DNA from: Flavobacterium cyclinae
GTDB taxonomy: Bacteria > Bacteroidota > Bacteroidia > Flavobacteriales > Flavobacteriaceae
Direction of reading: 5' to 3'
Assembly (NCBI RefSeq): GCF_021172145.1
Contig: NZ_CP089095.1
Span: 372,001-436,000, forward strand
Length of the DNA: 64,000 bases
Positions 31,995 through 42,342 of this stretch are shown one piece after another (position 1 is the first letter of the stretch; each line of letters opens with the position of its first letter). The translations under genes were made by a program, and so were the position numbers. The notes beneath the pieces were generated by a model that was given only the letters and a program-made list of their open reading frames with translations, ran no database searches and was not told where the DNA came from.

Positions 31995-34790
31995 ATGTCT
32001 GAAGAAAGAGTAATAAGAATAAACAAAGTTTTAAGGGAGTTAAATATTTCTCTTGATAGAGCTGTGGATTTTTTAAAAGAAAAGGGTCATGAAATTGAGT
32101 CGAGTCCAAATGCTAAAATATCACAAGAGGAATACAAAGTCTTATGCGGTCAATTTTCTGCTGACAAAGGGAATAAGGTTGCCTCTCTTGAAGTAAGTGA
32201 AGAAAAAAGAAAAGAGAAAGAGGCGCTTAAGCGTGAACTTGAAAAAGAACAAGAAGCAAAGCGTTTACAAGAAGAAGAACGTCAAAGACAAGAGATTATC
32301 AAAGCTAAAGCTGTTTTATCTGGGCCAAAAGCTATTGGTAAAATCGATTTAGATCCTAAAAAACCAGAAGTTAAATCTGAAAAAGCTATTTCTGAAGAAA
32401 AACCTGTTGAGGCAGTTGAAAAGGTAGTGGAAGAAAAAGTTTCAGAACCTGTAAAGGCTGAAGTTAAAGAAGAACCACAAGTGGTTAAAAAACCTGAAAT
32501 AGTTAAACCGGTTAAAGAAGTAGAGGCTAAATCTGAAACTTCATCTGATGAAGCAGTTGAGGAAAAAATCGAAACACAATATCAAAAATTGTCTGGAGCT
32601 ACTTTTACAGGTCAAAAAATTGATTTATCTCAATTTGAAAAACCTAAAAAGAAAAAAGAAGATCCTAAGAAAGATTTCAAAAAACCTGGAACTCCACAAG
32701 CTCAAAATGCTGGTGGTGCTAATGCGGCAAACAATAAAAACAAACGTAAGCGTATTGTTAAACCAGGAACACCTGGGGCTCCTGGGGCAAGTAATGCTGC
32801 TGGAGGGCCTAAGAAAGAATTTATTAAAGGTGGAGCGGGTGGTTTCAATAAGGGTAAAAAACCAATTATTCAAAAGGTAGAGCCTTCTGAAGAAGACGTT
32901 AAAAACCAAATTAAAGAAACGCTTGAAAGACTTCAAGGAAAAGGTAATAAATCGAAATCGGCAAAATACCGTAGAGATAAAAGAGATTCTCACCGTCAGC
33001 GTGTAGATGATGAATTACAAGCACAAGAAGAAGGAAGTAAAACTTTAAAAGTAACTGAATTTGTTACTGTTGGAGAAATCGCTTCATTAATGGATGTGCC
33101 AATTACTAAGGTAATCGGAACTTGTATGTCATTAGGTATCATGGTTACCATGAACCAACGTTTAGATGCAGAAACTTTATCAATTGTAGCGGATGAATTT
33201 GGGTATGAAGTAGAATTTATTACTACTGATATCGAAGAAGCAGCAGTTGTTGTAGAAGATAATCCAGAAGATTTAGTTCACAGAGCACCTATTGTAACGG
33301 TGATGGGTCACGTTGACCACGGTAAAACATCGTTATTAGATTACATTCGTAAAGCTAACGTAATTGCTGGTGAATCTGGAGGAATTACGCAACATATTGG
33401 TGCTTACGGAGTGGTTCTAGAGAATGGTGAAAAAATCACGTTCTTAGATACACCAGGTCACGAAGCGTTTACAGCGATGCGTGCTCGTGGTGCTCAAGTT
33501 ACCGATATTGCTATTATTGTAGTAGCTGCTGATGATGAAATCATGCCACAAACAAAAGAGGCAATTAGTCACGCACAAGCTGCAGGAGTGCCAATGATTT
33601 TTGCTATCAATAAAGTGGATAAGCCAACGGCAAATCCTGAGAAAATTAAAGAGCAATTAGCAGGTATGAACTTATTAGTTGAAGACTGGGGTGGTAAATA
33701 TCAATCTCAAGATATTTCGGCTAAATTTGGTCAAGGAGTTCCTGAATTATTAGAAAAAGTATTGTTAGAGGCTGAAATTTTAGAATTGAAAGCCAATCCA
33801 AATAAACCAGCTTTAGGAACTGTAGTGGAAGCTCAGTTGGATAAAGGTAGAGGTTATGTTTCAACTATTTTAGTTCAAGCAGGAACTTTGAAAGTTGGAG
33901 ATTATGTTTTAGCAGGAAAAAATCATGGTAAAATTAGAGCCATGTTTGACGAAAGAGGTCACCAAATTAAATCAGCTGGACCATCAACTCCAGTATCTGT
34001 TTTAGGTTTAGATGGAGCTCCAACAGCGGGTGATAAGTTCAATGTTTATGAAGACGAAAGAGAAGCAAAACAAATTGCTGCTAAACGTACTCAATTACAA
34101 CGTGAGCAATCAGTTCGTACTCAAAAACATATTACGCTTGCCGAAATCGGTCGTCGTATTGCATTAGGACAATTTAAAGAATTGAATATTATCCTTAAAG
34201 GAGACGTGGATGGTTCTGTGGAAGCATTATCGGATTCATTTTCTAAATTATCTACAGAAGAAATTCAAATTAACATTATTCATAAAGGAGTTGGAGCAAT
34301 TACGGAATCTGACGTATTGTTAGCTTCTGCTTCTGATGCGATTATTATTGGATTTAACGTTCGTCCTCAAGGGAATGCAAAACAATTAGCAGAAAAAGAA
34401 GAAATCGATATTCGTAACTACTCAATTATTTACGATGCAATTGATGACTTAAAAGATGCTATGGAAGGAATGTTGTCTCCAGAAATGAAAGAGGAGATTA
34501 CTGGTACTGCAGAAATTAGAGAATTGTTTAAAGTATCTAAAGTAGGAACTATTGCTGGATGTATGGTTACTGATGGTAAAATCTTCAGAAATTCTAAGAT
34601 TCGTTTAATTAGAGAAGGAGTTGTTATTTACACTGGTGAATTGGCTACTTTAAAACGTTTCAAAGACGATGTGAAAGAAGTTTCTAAAGGATACGATTGC
34701 GGTATGCAAATTAAAAATTACAACGATATTCGTGAGTATGATTTAATTGAAGGATTCCACGAAGTAGAAGTAAAGAAAAAATTGAAATAA
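31995..34790 (+). CDS. infB: Translation initiation factor IF-2
   Basis: The 931-residue IF-2 has an N-terminal helical domain followed by a long Lys/Glu/Pro/Ala and Gly-rich low-complexity region (about 60-340). The GTPase domain has the P-loop G-H-V-D-H-G-K-T near residue 438, the D-T-P-G-H switch and N-K-V-D, then domains II, III and the fMet-tRNA-binding C-terminus. It delivers initiator tRNA to the 30S and promotes subunit joining. It is the last gene of the operon and ends at an intrinsic terminator. Confidence 0.98.
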   Translation: MSEERVIRINKVLRELNISLDRAVDFLKEKGHEIESSPNAKISQEEYKVLCGQFSADKGNKVASLEVSEEKRKEKEALKRELEKEQEAKRLQEEERQRQEIIKAKAVLSGPKAIGKIDLDPKKPEVKSEKAISEEKPVEAVEKVVEEKVSEPVKAEVKEEPQVVKKPEIVKPVKEVEAKSETSSDEAVEEKIETQYQKLSGATFTGQKIDLSQFEKPKKKKEDPKKDFKKPGTPQAQNAGGANAANNKNKRKRIVKPGTPGAPGASNAAGGPKKEFIKGGAGGFNKGKKPIIQKVEPSEEDVKNQIKETLERLQGKGNKSKSAKYRRDKRDSHRQRVDDELQAQEEGSKTLKVTEFVTVGEIASLMDVPITKVIGTCMSLGIMVTMNQRLDAETLSIVADEFGYEVEFITTDIEEAAVVVEDNPEDLVHRAPIVTVMGHVDHGKTSLLDYIRKANVIAGESGGITQHIGAYGVVLENGEKITFLDTPGHEAFTAMRARGAQVTDIAIIVVAADDEIMPQTKEAISHAQAAGVPMIFAINKVDKPTANPEKIKEQLAGMNLLVEDWGGKYQSQDISAKFGQGVPELLEKVLLEAEILELKANPNKPALGTVVEAQLDKGRGYVSTILVQAGTLKVGDYVLAGKNHGKIRAMFDERGHQIKSAGPSTPVSVLGLDGAPTAGDKFNVYEDEREAKQIAAKRTQLQREQSVRTQKHITLAEIGRRIALGQFKELNIILKGDVDGSVEALSDSFSKLSTEEIQINIIHKGVGAITESDVLLASASDAIIIGFNVRPQGNAKQLAEKEEIDIRNYSIIYDAIDDLKDAMEGMLSPEMKEEITGTAEIRELFKVSKVGTIAGCMVTDGKIFRNSKIRLIREGVVIYTGELATLKRFKDDVKEVSKGYDCGMQIKNYNDIREYDLIEGFHEVEVKKKLK

Positions 34791-34808
34791 TATTATTTGC
34801 AATTTATA

Positions 34809-34836
34809 AAAAAGCCATTCATTTGAATGGCTTTTT
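34809..34836. terminator. Terminator after infB
   Basis: AAAAAGCCATTC and GAATGGCTTTTT pair across a four-base loop; A and T runs make it usable from both strands. It separates infB from the convergent SPOR gene. Confidence 0.93.
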
Positions 34837-34844
34837 ATTTATAA

Positions 34845-35234
34845 TTAATTAGAAGGTTTTATAATTAATGCATTTGGATATTTTTTTCTGATTTCTACCA
34901 TTTCTCTTTCTACATCTATTCTTGTTTTGAAATTCCCTATCCATACTTTATAATTAGGACTATTAAAAATTATAGTTCCGTCTAAATCCTTGAATTCTTT
35001 TTTAAATTCATCTAATTTCTTTTTTGAATCTTCACTGCTTCCATGAAAAATCTGAATTTTATAGCATTCATTCAAAAACAAATTAGCGTTTAATTTTCTT
35101 TTTTCTTTTAACAAATTATCAATTTTTGGATCAACAGAAATGTTGTTTTTTAATTCTTGCCCATTTATTGTTAAGCAAAAAAGAGATGATACAATAAAGA
35201 AGTACAATGAGTTATGTTTAGTTGTTTTTTTCAT
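34845..35234 (-). CDS. Secreted SPOR-domain protein
   Basis: The 129-residue protein has a signal peptide (about residues 1-25, ending in T-I-N-G-Q). A C-terminal SPOR-like domain (about 55-127) contains Y-K-I-Q-I-F-H-G, Y-K-V-W-I-G-N-F-K-T-R and K-K-Y-P-N-A-L-I-I. SPOR domains bind denuded peptidoglycan glycan strands, often at division sites. The protein is little more than one such domain, so it is likely a small periplasmic wall binder. It stands alone. Confidence 0.88.
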   Translation of the reverse strand: MKKTTKHNSLYFFIVSSLFCLTINGQELKNNISVDPKIDNLLKEKRKLNANLFLNECYKIQIFHGSSEDSKKKLDEFKKEFKDLDGTIIFNSPNYKVWIGNFKTRIDVEREMVEIRKKYPNALIIKPSN

Positions 35235-35450
35235 ATTGAAATGATTTTAATACAAAAATACAATTTAAGACGAGATTAAGTTGCTTTAATATTATTTAGA
35301 ACAAATATAAATTACATTTTAAGATAAAATTAAGGTTTTAATAATAGTTCGAATATTGTATTTTTGTCGGAGTTTTGAAAAAATAACGTGTTGTTTTTAG
35401 ATAATCTTATATCTAAAAGTATACCAATTAAGTCGATAATCATTTTAAAT
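35235..35450. other. 216-base divergent spacer before the act-cox operon
   Basis: AT-rich spacer between the SPOR gene and actA. It holds a -7 box TATTTTTG at 35359-35366, about 85 bases before the actA ATG. No other gene or clear hairpin is seen. An ATG at 35388 in frame with actA would add 21 residues before the signal peptide and is not chosen. Confidence 0.6.
35359..35366 (+). promoter_or_regulatory. -7 box of the act-cox operon
   Basis: TATTTTTG matches TAnnTTTG. The -33 region lacks a clear TTG, so the promoter may need an activator or another sigma factor. Confidence 0.55.
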
Positions 35451-36722
35451 ATGAAAAAGGTGGGGAACCATAAATCGTTTTCAAAGATTTTCTTCGGTTT
35501 AGCATTCGTGCTAGTAACTTCTTTATCAGCATTCGCTCAGGATGCAGCAAAAGGTAAAGAATTATTTAATACCAATTGTGCTGCTTGTCATAAATTAGAT
35601 GCAAAAGCTACGGGTCCTGCACTTCGTGGTGTAGCTGCTAAGTATGACAAAGAATGGTTGTACAAATGGATTAAAAATAGTGGAGAATTAATCAAGTCAG
35701 GAGATGCGCAAGCTGTAAAAGTTTTTGAGGAAAATAACAAAGTTCCGATGACTGCATTTCCACAATTGTCAAATGAAGATATTGACAATATTTTAGCATA
35801 TACTTCAGAACCTAAACCAGAAGCTCCAGTTGTAGCTCCTGGTGCTGCTGTTGCTGGTGCTGCAAATGCTGACTCTGGTGTTTCTAATAATGTTATATTA
35901 GGAGTACTTTCTTTAGTAATGATGATGTTAGTGGTAATGTTGTTCTTAGTGAATAATATGTTAACTAAGATTGCTGGTGCTAAAGGCTTAGAGTTGCAAC
36001 AAAAAGACCGTTCAATAATGAACATCTTCAGAGCTTATGCAAAAAATCAATTTTTAGTGTTAGTTTCTGCAATCTTGTTATTATTGGTTTCAGCTTATTT
36101 TGCGTACGGATGGATGATGCAAATTGGTGTTGATCAAGGGTATGAGCCTGTACAACCAATTCATTACTCACACAGAATTCATGCTGGTGATAATGGTATC
36201 GATTGTAAATATTGTCACTCTGCAGCAAGAGTTAGTAAGCATTCAAATATTCCTTCATTAAATGTTTGTATGAACTGTCATAAAAACATTAGTGAGGTTG
36301 CTGAGACAACTGCTACTGAAGAGCATTCTAAAGAATTCTATGATAAACAAATCGCTGCTTTATATGAAGCTGTAGGATGGGATAAATCGTTACAAAAATA
36401 TACAGGAAAAACGAAACCAGTTAAATGGGTGAGAATTCATAATTTACCTGATCACGTATATTTCAATCACTCACAACACGTTTCAGTTGCTGGAGTTGAG
36501 TGTCAAACTTGTCATGGTCCAGTTGAGGAAATGGAAATCATGAAACAACATGCTCCATTAACAATGGGATGGTGTATCAACTGTCACAGAGAAACAAATG
36601 TGAAAGTAGAAGATAATGCTTACTACAAAAAAATTCATGAAGAACTTTCTAAAAAATACGGAGTATCTCAGTTAACTGCTGCTCAAATGGGAGGTTTAGA
36701 ATGTGGTAAATGTCACTATTAA
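35451..36722 (+). CDS. actA: Alternative complex III subunit A, hexaheme cytochrome c
   Basis: The protein is 423 residues from ATG 35451, with a signal peptide (1-30, ending S-A-F-A-Q). There are six C-x-x-C-H heme sites at residues about 43, 252, 273, 351, 375 and 418. The first lies in a separate class I cytochrome domain (about 31-120), followed by two transmembrane helices (about 142-163 and 195-220) and then the multiheme domain with five sites. ActA passes electrons from the quinol site of alternative complex III towards the oxidase. The five-heme core plus an extra fused monoheme domain looks like a fusion compared with the pentaheme form described for Rhodothermus. Confidence 0.95.
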   Translation: MKKVGNHKSFSKIFFGLAFVLVTSLSAFAQDAAKGKELFNTNCAACHKLDAKATGPALRGVAAKYDKEWLYKWIKNSGELIKSGDAQAVKVFEENNKVPMTAFPQLSNEDIDNILAYTSEPKPEAPVVAPGAAVAGAANADSGVSNNVILGVLSLVMMMLVVMLFLVNNMLTKIAGAKGLELQQKDRSIMNIFRAYAKNQFLVLVSAILLLLVSAYFAYGWMMQIGVDQGYEPVQPIHYSHRIHAGDNGIDCKYCHSAARVSKHSNIPSLNVCMNCHKNISEVAETTATEEHSKEFYDKQIAALYEAVGWDKSLQKYTGKTKPVKWVRIHNLPDHVYFNHSQHVSVAGVECQTCHGPVEEMEIMKQHAPLTMGWCINCHRETNVKVEDNAYYKKIHEELSKKYGVSQLTAAQMGGLECGKCHY

Positions 36723-36755
36723 TAAAAATAATTTAAGAAGCTAATATACTATACA

Positions 36756-39700
36756 ATGGCATCAAACAAAAAATACTGGAAAAGTGTTGAGGAGCTAAAC
36801 GAAAATAGCTCTATTGTTGAGACGCTAAGAAACAACGAGTTTGTGGAACCAATTCCGGTTGACCAATTCTTAGGTGATAAAGAAACTTTATCAGCTTCGT
36901 CAACTACTCGTCGTGACTTTTTAAAATATGTTGGATTTAGCACTGCTGCAGCTTCATTAGCAGCTTGTGAAGGTCCTGTTGTAAAGTCAATTCCTTACGT
37001 AGTTCAACCAGAAGAAATTATTCCTGGTGTTGCAGACTATTATGCAACAACAATGGCTGATGGTTTTGATTTTGCTAATATTTTAATCAAAACTCGTGAG
37101 GGTCGTCCTATTAAAGTAGAGAACAATAATTTAGAAGGAGCAAAAACTGGAGCTAATGCAAGAGTTCATGCTTCTGTTCTTTCATTATATGATAGTTTAC
37201 GTTTAAAACAACCTAAAATTGCTGGTAAAGACGCAACTTGGGCTGATGTAAACACTAAAGTTAAAGCTAGTTTAGAAGAGGCTAAAGCAAAAGGTGGAAA
37301 TGTAGTGGTGTTAACAAACACTATGGCAAGTCCTTCAACTGATGCTTTAATTGCTTCTTTAGTTGCTAAATATCCAACAACGAAACATGTTGTTTATGAT
37401 GCAGTTTCTGAATCAAATGCTTTAGACGCTTTTCAAGCGGTTTATGGTGTTAGAGCTTTAGCAAATTATGATTTTTCAAAATCGGATGTTATCGTTTCTG
37501 TTGGTGCAGATTTCTTAGGAGATTGGCAAGGTGGAGGTTTTGATGCAGGATATGCTCAAGGTCGTATTCCTAAAAACGGAATGATGTCTAAACATATTCA
37601 AATTGAAGCTAACATGTCTTTAGCAGGAGCTAATGCAGATGTTAGAATTCCAATGACAGTTGCACAACAAAAACAAGCATTAGCTGATTTATATTATGCA
37701 GTAGTAAATGGAGCACAACCTAAAAATGCTCAAGTTGCTAAAGTGGCTAAACAATTAAAAGATGCTAAAAATAAAGGTGTAGTTGTAACTGGATTAGATG
37801 ATGTAAATGCACAATTAGTGGTTTTAGCTATAAATAATGCTTTACAATCTGAAGCTTTCAATCCATCTGATGCTATCTTAACTAGAAAAGGTGATGCAAA
37901 AGCTGTTGCTCAGTTAGTGGCTGATATGAAAGCAGGAAAAGTTCATACATTAATTATGAGCGGTGTAAATCCAGCTTATACTTTAGCTGATTCAAAAGAG
38001 TTTGTTGCTGCTTTAAAATCTGTTAAACTTTCTGTTGCTTTCTCAATGAAAGAAGATGAAACTTCAAGTTTAACTACGATTGCTGCTGCTGCTCCACATT
38101 ATTTAGAGTCTTGGGGTGATGTTACAATTACGAGAAGTAATTACAGCATCATGCAACCTACGATTCGTCCTTTATTCAATACAAAACAGTTCCAAGAAGC
38201 TTTATTAACTTGGACAGACAATACAGTTGCTTATTATGATTTCTTGAAGTCTTTTTCTGCTGGTTCTTTAGCTGGAAAATCATGGAATCAAGCAGTTCAT
38301 GATGGTTTTGTTGCTTCTGTAGCAAGTCCATTATCTGCAGCTTCTGCTGATTTTGCTTCGGCAGCTTCAGCTTTAGCACAAGCAAAATCTTCTAATTTCG
38401 ATTTAGTTTTATATTCTAAAGTTGGAATGGGAGATGGTCAACAAGCTAACAACCCATGGTTACAAGAATTCCCAGATCCAATTACAAGAGTATCTTGGGA
38501 CAACTATGTTACAATGTCAAAAGCTGATGCTGATGAGAAAGGTTTTAAAAACTGGAATGTTGCTAACGGTGGTTTAAACGGAAGTTATGCAACTATCAAA
38601 GTAGGTAACGCTACTTTAGAAAATGTACCAGTTATTATTCAACCTGGACAAGCTAAAGGAACTTTAGGTTTAGCTTTTGGTTATGGTAAAAAATTAGGTT
38701 TAAAAGAAGAAATGCAAGTTGGTTTAAACGCTTATGCTTTATATGCTAACTTAAATTCTAATCAATCTGCTACAATTACTGTTGCAAATGGTGAACATGA
38801 ATTTGCTTGTGTTCAGTTACAGAAAACATTAATGGGTAGAGGTGATATTATCAAAGAAACTACATTAGAAGTTTTCAATACTCAAAAAGCAGAAATTTGG
38901 AATCCAATTCCAATGGTGTCATTAGATCACAAACCAACAGCTGCTACAGAAGTTGATTTATGGGATTCTTTTGATCGTTCTACAGGTCACCACTTTAATT
39001 TATCTATCGATTTAAATGCTTGTACAGGTTGTGGAGCATGTGTTATTGCATGTCACGCTGAAAATAATGTGCCAGTGGTAGGTAAATCTGAAGTAAGAAG
39101 AAGTAGAGATATGCATTGGTTACGTATCGATAGATATTACTCATCTAAAGAAACTTTTGCTGGAGATGTTGAATTAAAAGAATCTACATCAGGTTTAATG
39201 AATTCAATTGATACTTTCACTGGAATGGAAGATCCTTCTGAAAATCCACAAGTAGCATTCCAACCAGTAATGTGTCAACACTGTAATCACGCTCCTTGTG
39301 AGACAGTTTGTCCGGTAGCTGCTACTTCTCATGGTAGAGAAGGTCAAAACCACATGGCATACAACAGATGTGTTGGTACTCGTTACTGTGCAAATAACTG
39401 TCCATATAAAGTTAGACGTTTCAACTGGTTCTTATATAACAAAAACAGCGAGTTTGATTATCATATGAATGATGATTTAGGTCGTATGGTTATTAATCCA
39501 GATGTAAATGTACGTTCTCGTGGAGTTATGGAAAAATGTTCTATGTGTATCCAAATGACTCAAGCAGTTAAGTTAAAAGCGAAACGCGAAGGTAGACCAG
39601 TAGGTAAGGATGAATTCCAAACTGCTTGTTCTGCAGCTTGTACAAGTGGTGCTATGAAATTTGGAGACATTAATGATCCTGCATCAGATGTTGCTAAATT

Positions 39701-39791
39701 AGTAGAATCTGATAGAATGTATCATTTATTAGAGCACATTGGAACAAAACCAAACGTGATGTACCACGTGAAAGTTAGAAACGATAAATAA
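36756..39791 (+). CDS. actB: Alternative complex III subunit B, molybdopterin-oxidoreductase-like iron-sulfur protein
   Basis: The 1011-residue protein has a Tat-type motif T-R52-R53-D-F-L-K near residue 51 followed by a lipobox-like cysteine at 71 (L-A-A-C). The middle is a molybdopterin-oxidoreductase-like region that in this family carries no cofactor. The C-terminal third holds ferredoxin-like clusters: C-T-G-C-G-A-C-V-I-A-C-H, C-Q-H-C...C-E-T-V-C-P, C...Y-C-A-N-N-C-P and C-S-M-C...C-S-A-A-C. It wires electrons within the complex, on the periplasmic side. It begins 33 bases after actA. Confidence 0.95.
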   Translation: MASNKKYWKSVEELNENSSIVETLRNNEFVEPIPVDQFLGDKETLSASSTTRRDFLKYVGFSTAAASLAACEGPVVKSIPYVVQPEEIIPGVADYYATTMADGFDFANILIKTREGRPIKVENNNLEGAKTGANARVHASVLSLYDSLRLKQPKIAGKDATWADVNTKVKASLEEAKAKGGNVVVLTNTMASPSTDALIASLVAKYPTTKHVVYDAVSESNALDAFQAVYGVRALANYDFSKSDVIVSVGADFLGDWQGGGFDAGYAQGRIPKNGMMSKHIQIEANMSLAGANADVRIPMTVAQQKQALADLYYAVVNGAQPKNAQVAKVAKQLKDAKNKGVVVTGLDDVNAQLVVLAINNALQSEAFNPSDAILTRKGDAKAVAQLVADMKAGKVHTLIMSGVNPAYTLADSKEFVAALKSVKLSVAFSMKEDETSSLTTIAAAAPHYLESWGDVTITRSNYSIMQPTIRPLFNTKQFQEALLTWTDNTVAYYDFLKSFSAGSLAGKSWNQAVHDGFVASVASPLSAASADFASAASALAQAKSSNFDLVLYSKVGMGDGQQANNPWLQEFPDPITRVSWDNYVTMSKADADEKGFKNWNVANGGLNGSYATIKVGNATLENVPVIIQPGQAKGTLGLAFGYGKKLGLKEEMQVGLNAYALYANLNSNQSATITVANGEHEFACVQLQKTLMGRGDIIKETTLEVFNTQKAEIWNPIPMVSLDHKPTAATEVDLWDSFDRSTGHHFNLSIDLNACTGCGACVIACHAENNVPVVGKSEVRRSRDMHWLRIDRYYSSKETFAGDVELKESTSGLMNSIDTFTGMEDPSENPQVAFQPVMCQHCNHAPCETVCPVAATSHGREGQNHMAYNRCVGTRYCANNCPYKVRRFNWFLYNKNSEFDYHMNDDLGRMVINPDVNVRSRGVMEKCSMCIQMTQAVKLKAKREGRPVGKDEFQTACSAACTSGAMKFGDINDPASDVAKLVESDRMYHLLEHIGTKPNVMYHVKVRNDK

Positions 39792-39821
39792 GTATTAATT
39801 AAAGAATCAATATAAAGGATT

Positions 39822-41231
39822 ATGTCGTCTCATTACGAAGCACCCATTAGAAAACCTTTAGTAGTAGGAAGTAAATCTTACCACGACGTAACGGTAGATG
39901 TTGCTAAACCTGTAGAAGGTAGAGCTAACAAACAATGGTGGACAGTATTTTTAATTGCATTAGCCGCTTTCCTATGGGGATTAGGTTGTATGATTTATAC
40001 TGTTTCCACTGGAATTGGAACATGGGGATTAAATAAAACAGTAGGTTGGGCTTGGGATATCACCAATTTCGTTTGGTGGGTTGGTATTGGTCACGCTGGA
40101 ACTCTTATCTCTGCCGTATTATTATTATTCCGTCAAAAATGGAGAATGGCTATTAACCGTTCTGCAGAAGCTATGACGATTTTCTCAGTAATGCAAGCAG
40201 GTTTATTCCCAATTATTCACATGGGTCGTCCATGGTTAGGATACTGGGTATTGCCAATTCCAAATCAATTCGGATCATTATGGGTTAACTTTAACTCTCC
40301 ATTATTATGGGACGTATTCGCAATTTCTACGTATTTATCAGTTTCATTAGTTTTCTGGTGGACTGGATTATTACCTGACTTTGCAATGTTACGTGATAGA
40401 GCTGTAACTCCTTTTACAAAAAGAATTTATTCAACATTATCTTTTGGATGGTCGGGTAGAGCTAAAGATTGGCAACGTTTTGAAGAGGTTTCTCTTGTAT
40501 TAGCTGGTTTAGCAACCCCTCTTGTACTTTCAGTACACACAATTGTATCATTTGACTTTGCTACTTCTGTAATTCCAGGATGGCATACAACAATCTTACC
40601 TCCTTACTTCGTAGCAGGTGCAATTTTCTCAGGATTCGCAATGGTAAATACATTACTTATCATCATGAGAAAAGTTTCTAACTTAGAAGATTATATTACA
40701 ATTCAACATATTGAATTAATGAACATCGTAATCATGATTACAGGTTCTATTGTTGGTATTGCATATATTACTGAGTTATTCGTAGCTTGGTACTCTGGTG
40801 TAGAATACGAACAATATGCGTTCTTAAACAGAGCAACAGGTCCTTACTGGTGGTCATATTGGTTGATGATGACTTGTAACGTAATTTCTCCACAAGTTAT
40901 GTGGTCTAAGAAAATTAGAACAAACATCATGGCGTCTTTCATCATATCTATTGTAGTAAACGTAGGAATGTGGTTTGAGCGTTTTGTAATTATCGTAACT
41001 TCATTACATAGAGATTATTTACCATCTTCATGGACAATGTTCCAACCAACTTTTGTTGATGCTGGTATTTACATAGGAACAATCGGATTCTTCTTTGTAT
41101 TATTCTTATTGTATTCTAGAAGTTTCCCTGTAATTGCTCAAGCAGAGGTTAAGACTATCTTAAAATCATCTGGAGATAATTATAAGGCAGAGAGAGAAAA
41201 ACACGGTCATAATCATTCAGATAATCATTAA
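39822..41231 (+). CDS. actC: Alternative complex III subunit C, NrfD-like quinol-binding membrane protein
   Basis: The 469-residue protein has about ten transmembrane helices of the NrfD/PsrC family, with the G-H-A-G-T-L-I-S-A-V-L-L motif near residue 90 and H-M-G-R-P-W. It binds and oxidises menaquinol in the membrane and is paralogous to ActF. A histidine-rich tail (H-G-H-N-H-S-D-N-H) ends the protein. It stands in the order usual for the operon. Confidence 0.96.
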   Translation: MSSHYEAPIRKPLVVGSKSYHDVTVDVAKPVEGRANKQWWTVFLIALAAFLWGLGCMIYTVSTGIGTWGLNKTVGWAWDITNFVWWVGIGHAGTLISAVLLLFRQKWRMAINRSAEAMTIFSVMQAGLFPIIHMGRPWLGYWVLPIPNQFGSLWVNFNSPLLWDVFAISTYLSVSLVFWWTGLLPDFAMLRDRAVTPFTKRIYSTLSFGWSGRAKDWQRFEEVSLVLAGLATPLVLSVHTIVSFDFATSVIPGWHTTILPPYFVAGAIFSGFAMVNTLLIIMRKVSNLEDYITIQHIELMNIVIMITGSIVGIAYITELFVAWYSGVEYEQYAFLNRATGPYWWSYWLMMTCNVISPQVMWSKKIRTNIMASFIISIVVNVGMWFERFVIIVTSLHRDYLPSSWTMFQPTFVDAGIYIGTIGFFFVLFLLYSRSFPVIAQAEVKTILKSSGDNYKAEREKHGHNHSDNH

Positions 41232-41235
41232 TATT

Positions 41236-41760
41236 ATGAGTAATAAAGTAATACACGCTATATATAATGATGATGATGTTTTAATGGATGCTGTAAAACA
41301 AACAAGAGCAGCTCATCATCATATTGAAGAAATTTATACACCTTTTCCAGTTCACGGATTGGACAAAGCAATGGGGTTAGCGCCAACAAGAATTGCAATT
41401 TGTGCATTCATCTACGGATTAGTTGGTCTTTCAATTTATACGGCTTTGATGAATTATATAATGATTAATGATTGGCCACAAGATATTGGAGGAAAACCAA
41501 GTTTCAGCTACATTGATAATATGCCTGCATTCGTGCCTATTATGTTTGAAGGTACTGTTTTCTTTGCTGCTCACTTAATGGTAATCACTTTTTATATGAG
41601 AAGTAAATTATGGCCATTCAAAAAAGCTGAAAATCCAGATGTAAGAACTACAGATGACCATTTCTTAATGGAAGTTGGTGTTCATGGAAACGAAGAAGAA
41701 TTAGTTTCTTTCTTTACAAGTACTGGAGCTGTTGAAGTTAAAGTTGTAGAAAAGCATTAA
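41236..41760 (+). CDS. actD: Alternative complex III subunit D (DUF3341)
   Basis: The 174-residue protein has an N-terminal cytoplasmic DUF3341 domain (I-Y-T-P-F-P-V-H-G-L near residue 35) and two transmembrane helices (about 57-79 and 97-121), then a short C-terminal part with D-D-H-F. It is a structural subunit of alternative complex III. The gene is four bases after actC and nine before actE. Confidence 0.95.
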   Translation: MSNKVIHAIYNDDDVLMDAVKQTRAAHHHIEEIYTPFPVHGLDKAMGLAPTRIAICAFIYGLVGLSIYTALMNYIMINDWPQDIGGKPSFSYIDNMPAFVPIMFEGTVFFAAHLMVITFYMRSKLWPFKKAENPDVRTTDDHFLMEVGVHGNEEELVSFFTSTGAVEVKVVEKH

Positions 41761-41769
41761 TAGATAGTT

Positions 41770-42315
41770 ATGAAAAGTTTATATAAAATAGTAGCAGTAG
41801 TAGGATTGTCTTTTATGGCAACTTCATGTTTCGATAAAGCAAAGCCTAACTATCAGTTTTTTCCTAACATGTATGAGGCAGTTTCATATGAAACGTATTC
41901 TGAACATGATGTGTTTAAAGGTGGTGTTGAGGCACAATTACCTGCTCCAGGTAGTGTGAAAAGAGGATTTGTACCATATGAAATTCCAAATACACCAGAA
42001 GGTTATGCTTTAGCAAAAGCGTCATTACAATCTCCTTTAGATTCAGTTGCTATAAATCCTGAAAAAGGTAAAGAATTGTTCAATATTTACTGTGCAATTT
42101 GTCATGGTGAAAAAGGTGACGGTAAAGGAAATTTAGTATTGAAAGAAAAATTCCTTGGAGTTCCAAGTTATAAAGATAGAGAAATTACAGAAGGAAGTGT
42201 TTTTCACGTAATTACTTATGGATTAAATTCTATGGGTTCTCATGCTAATCAACTTTCTCAAGAAGAAAGATGGCAAGTAACCGATTACGTTTTAAAACTT
42301 AAATCTGGATTATAA
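41770..42315 (+). CDS. actE: Alternative complex III subunit E, monoheme cytochrome c lipoprotein
   Basis: The 181-residue protein has a lipoprotein signal ending at C20 (M-A-T-S-C) and one C-A-I-C-H heme site at residues 108-112, with a distal methionine candidate in S-M-G-S-H. It anchors to the periplasmic face and extends the heme wire of ActA. Position and length match the family. Confidence 0.95.
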   Translation: MKSLYKIVAVVGLSFMATSCFDKAKPNYQFFPNMYEAVSYETYSEHDVFKGGVEAQLPAPGSVKRGFVPYEIPNTPEGYALAKASLQSPLDSVAINPEKGKELFNIYCAICHGEKGDGKGNLVLKEKFLGVPSYKDREITEGSVFHVITYGLNSMGSHANQLSQEERWQVTDYVLKLKSGL

Positions 42316-42342
42316 TATTAATACTTTTTGAAAATAATAGAT

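Noticed and set aside
32548..32993. Two long frames (both strands) inside infB
   Set aside because: They lie in the low-complexity linker of IF-2 where all frames stay open; no independent start signals.
36756..39791. Molybdopterin oxidoreductase such as formate dehydrogenase
   Set aside because: The operon context and cluster arrangement identify the cofactor-free ActB subunit of alternative complex III.
42328..42342. TTG start for actF
   Set aside because: ATG five codons later begins the family-typical N-terminus; the extra residues have no likeness.
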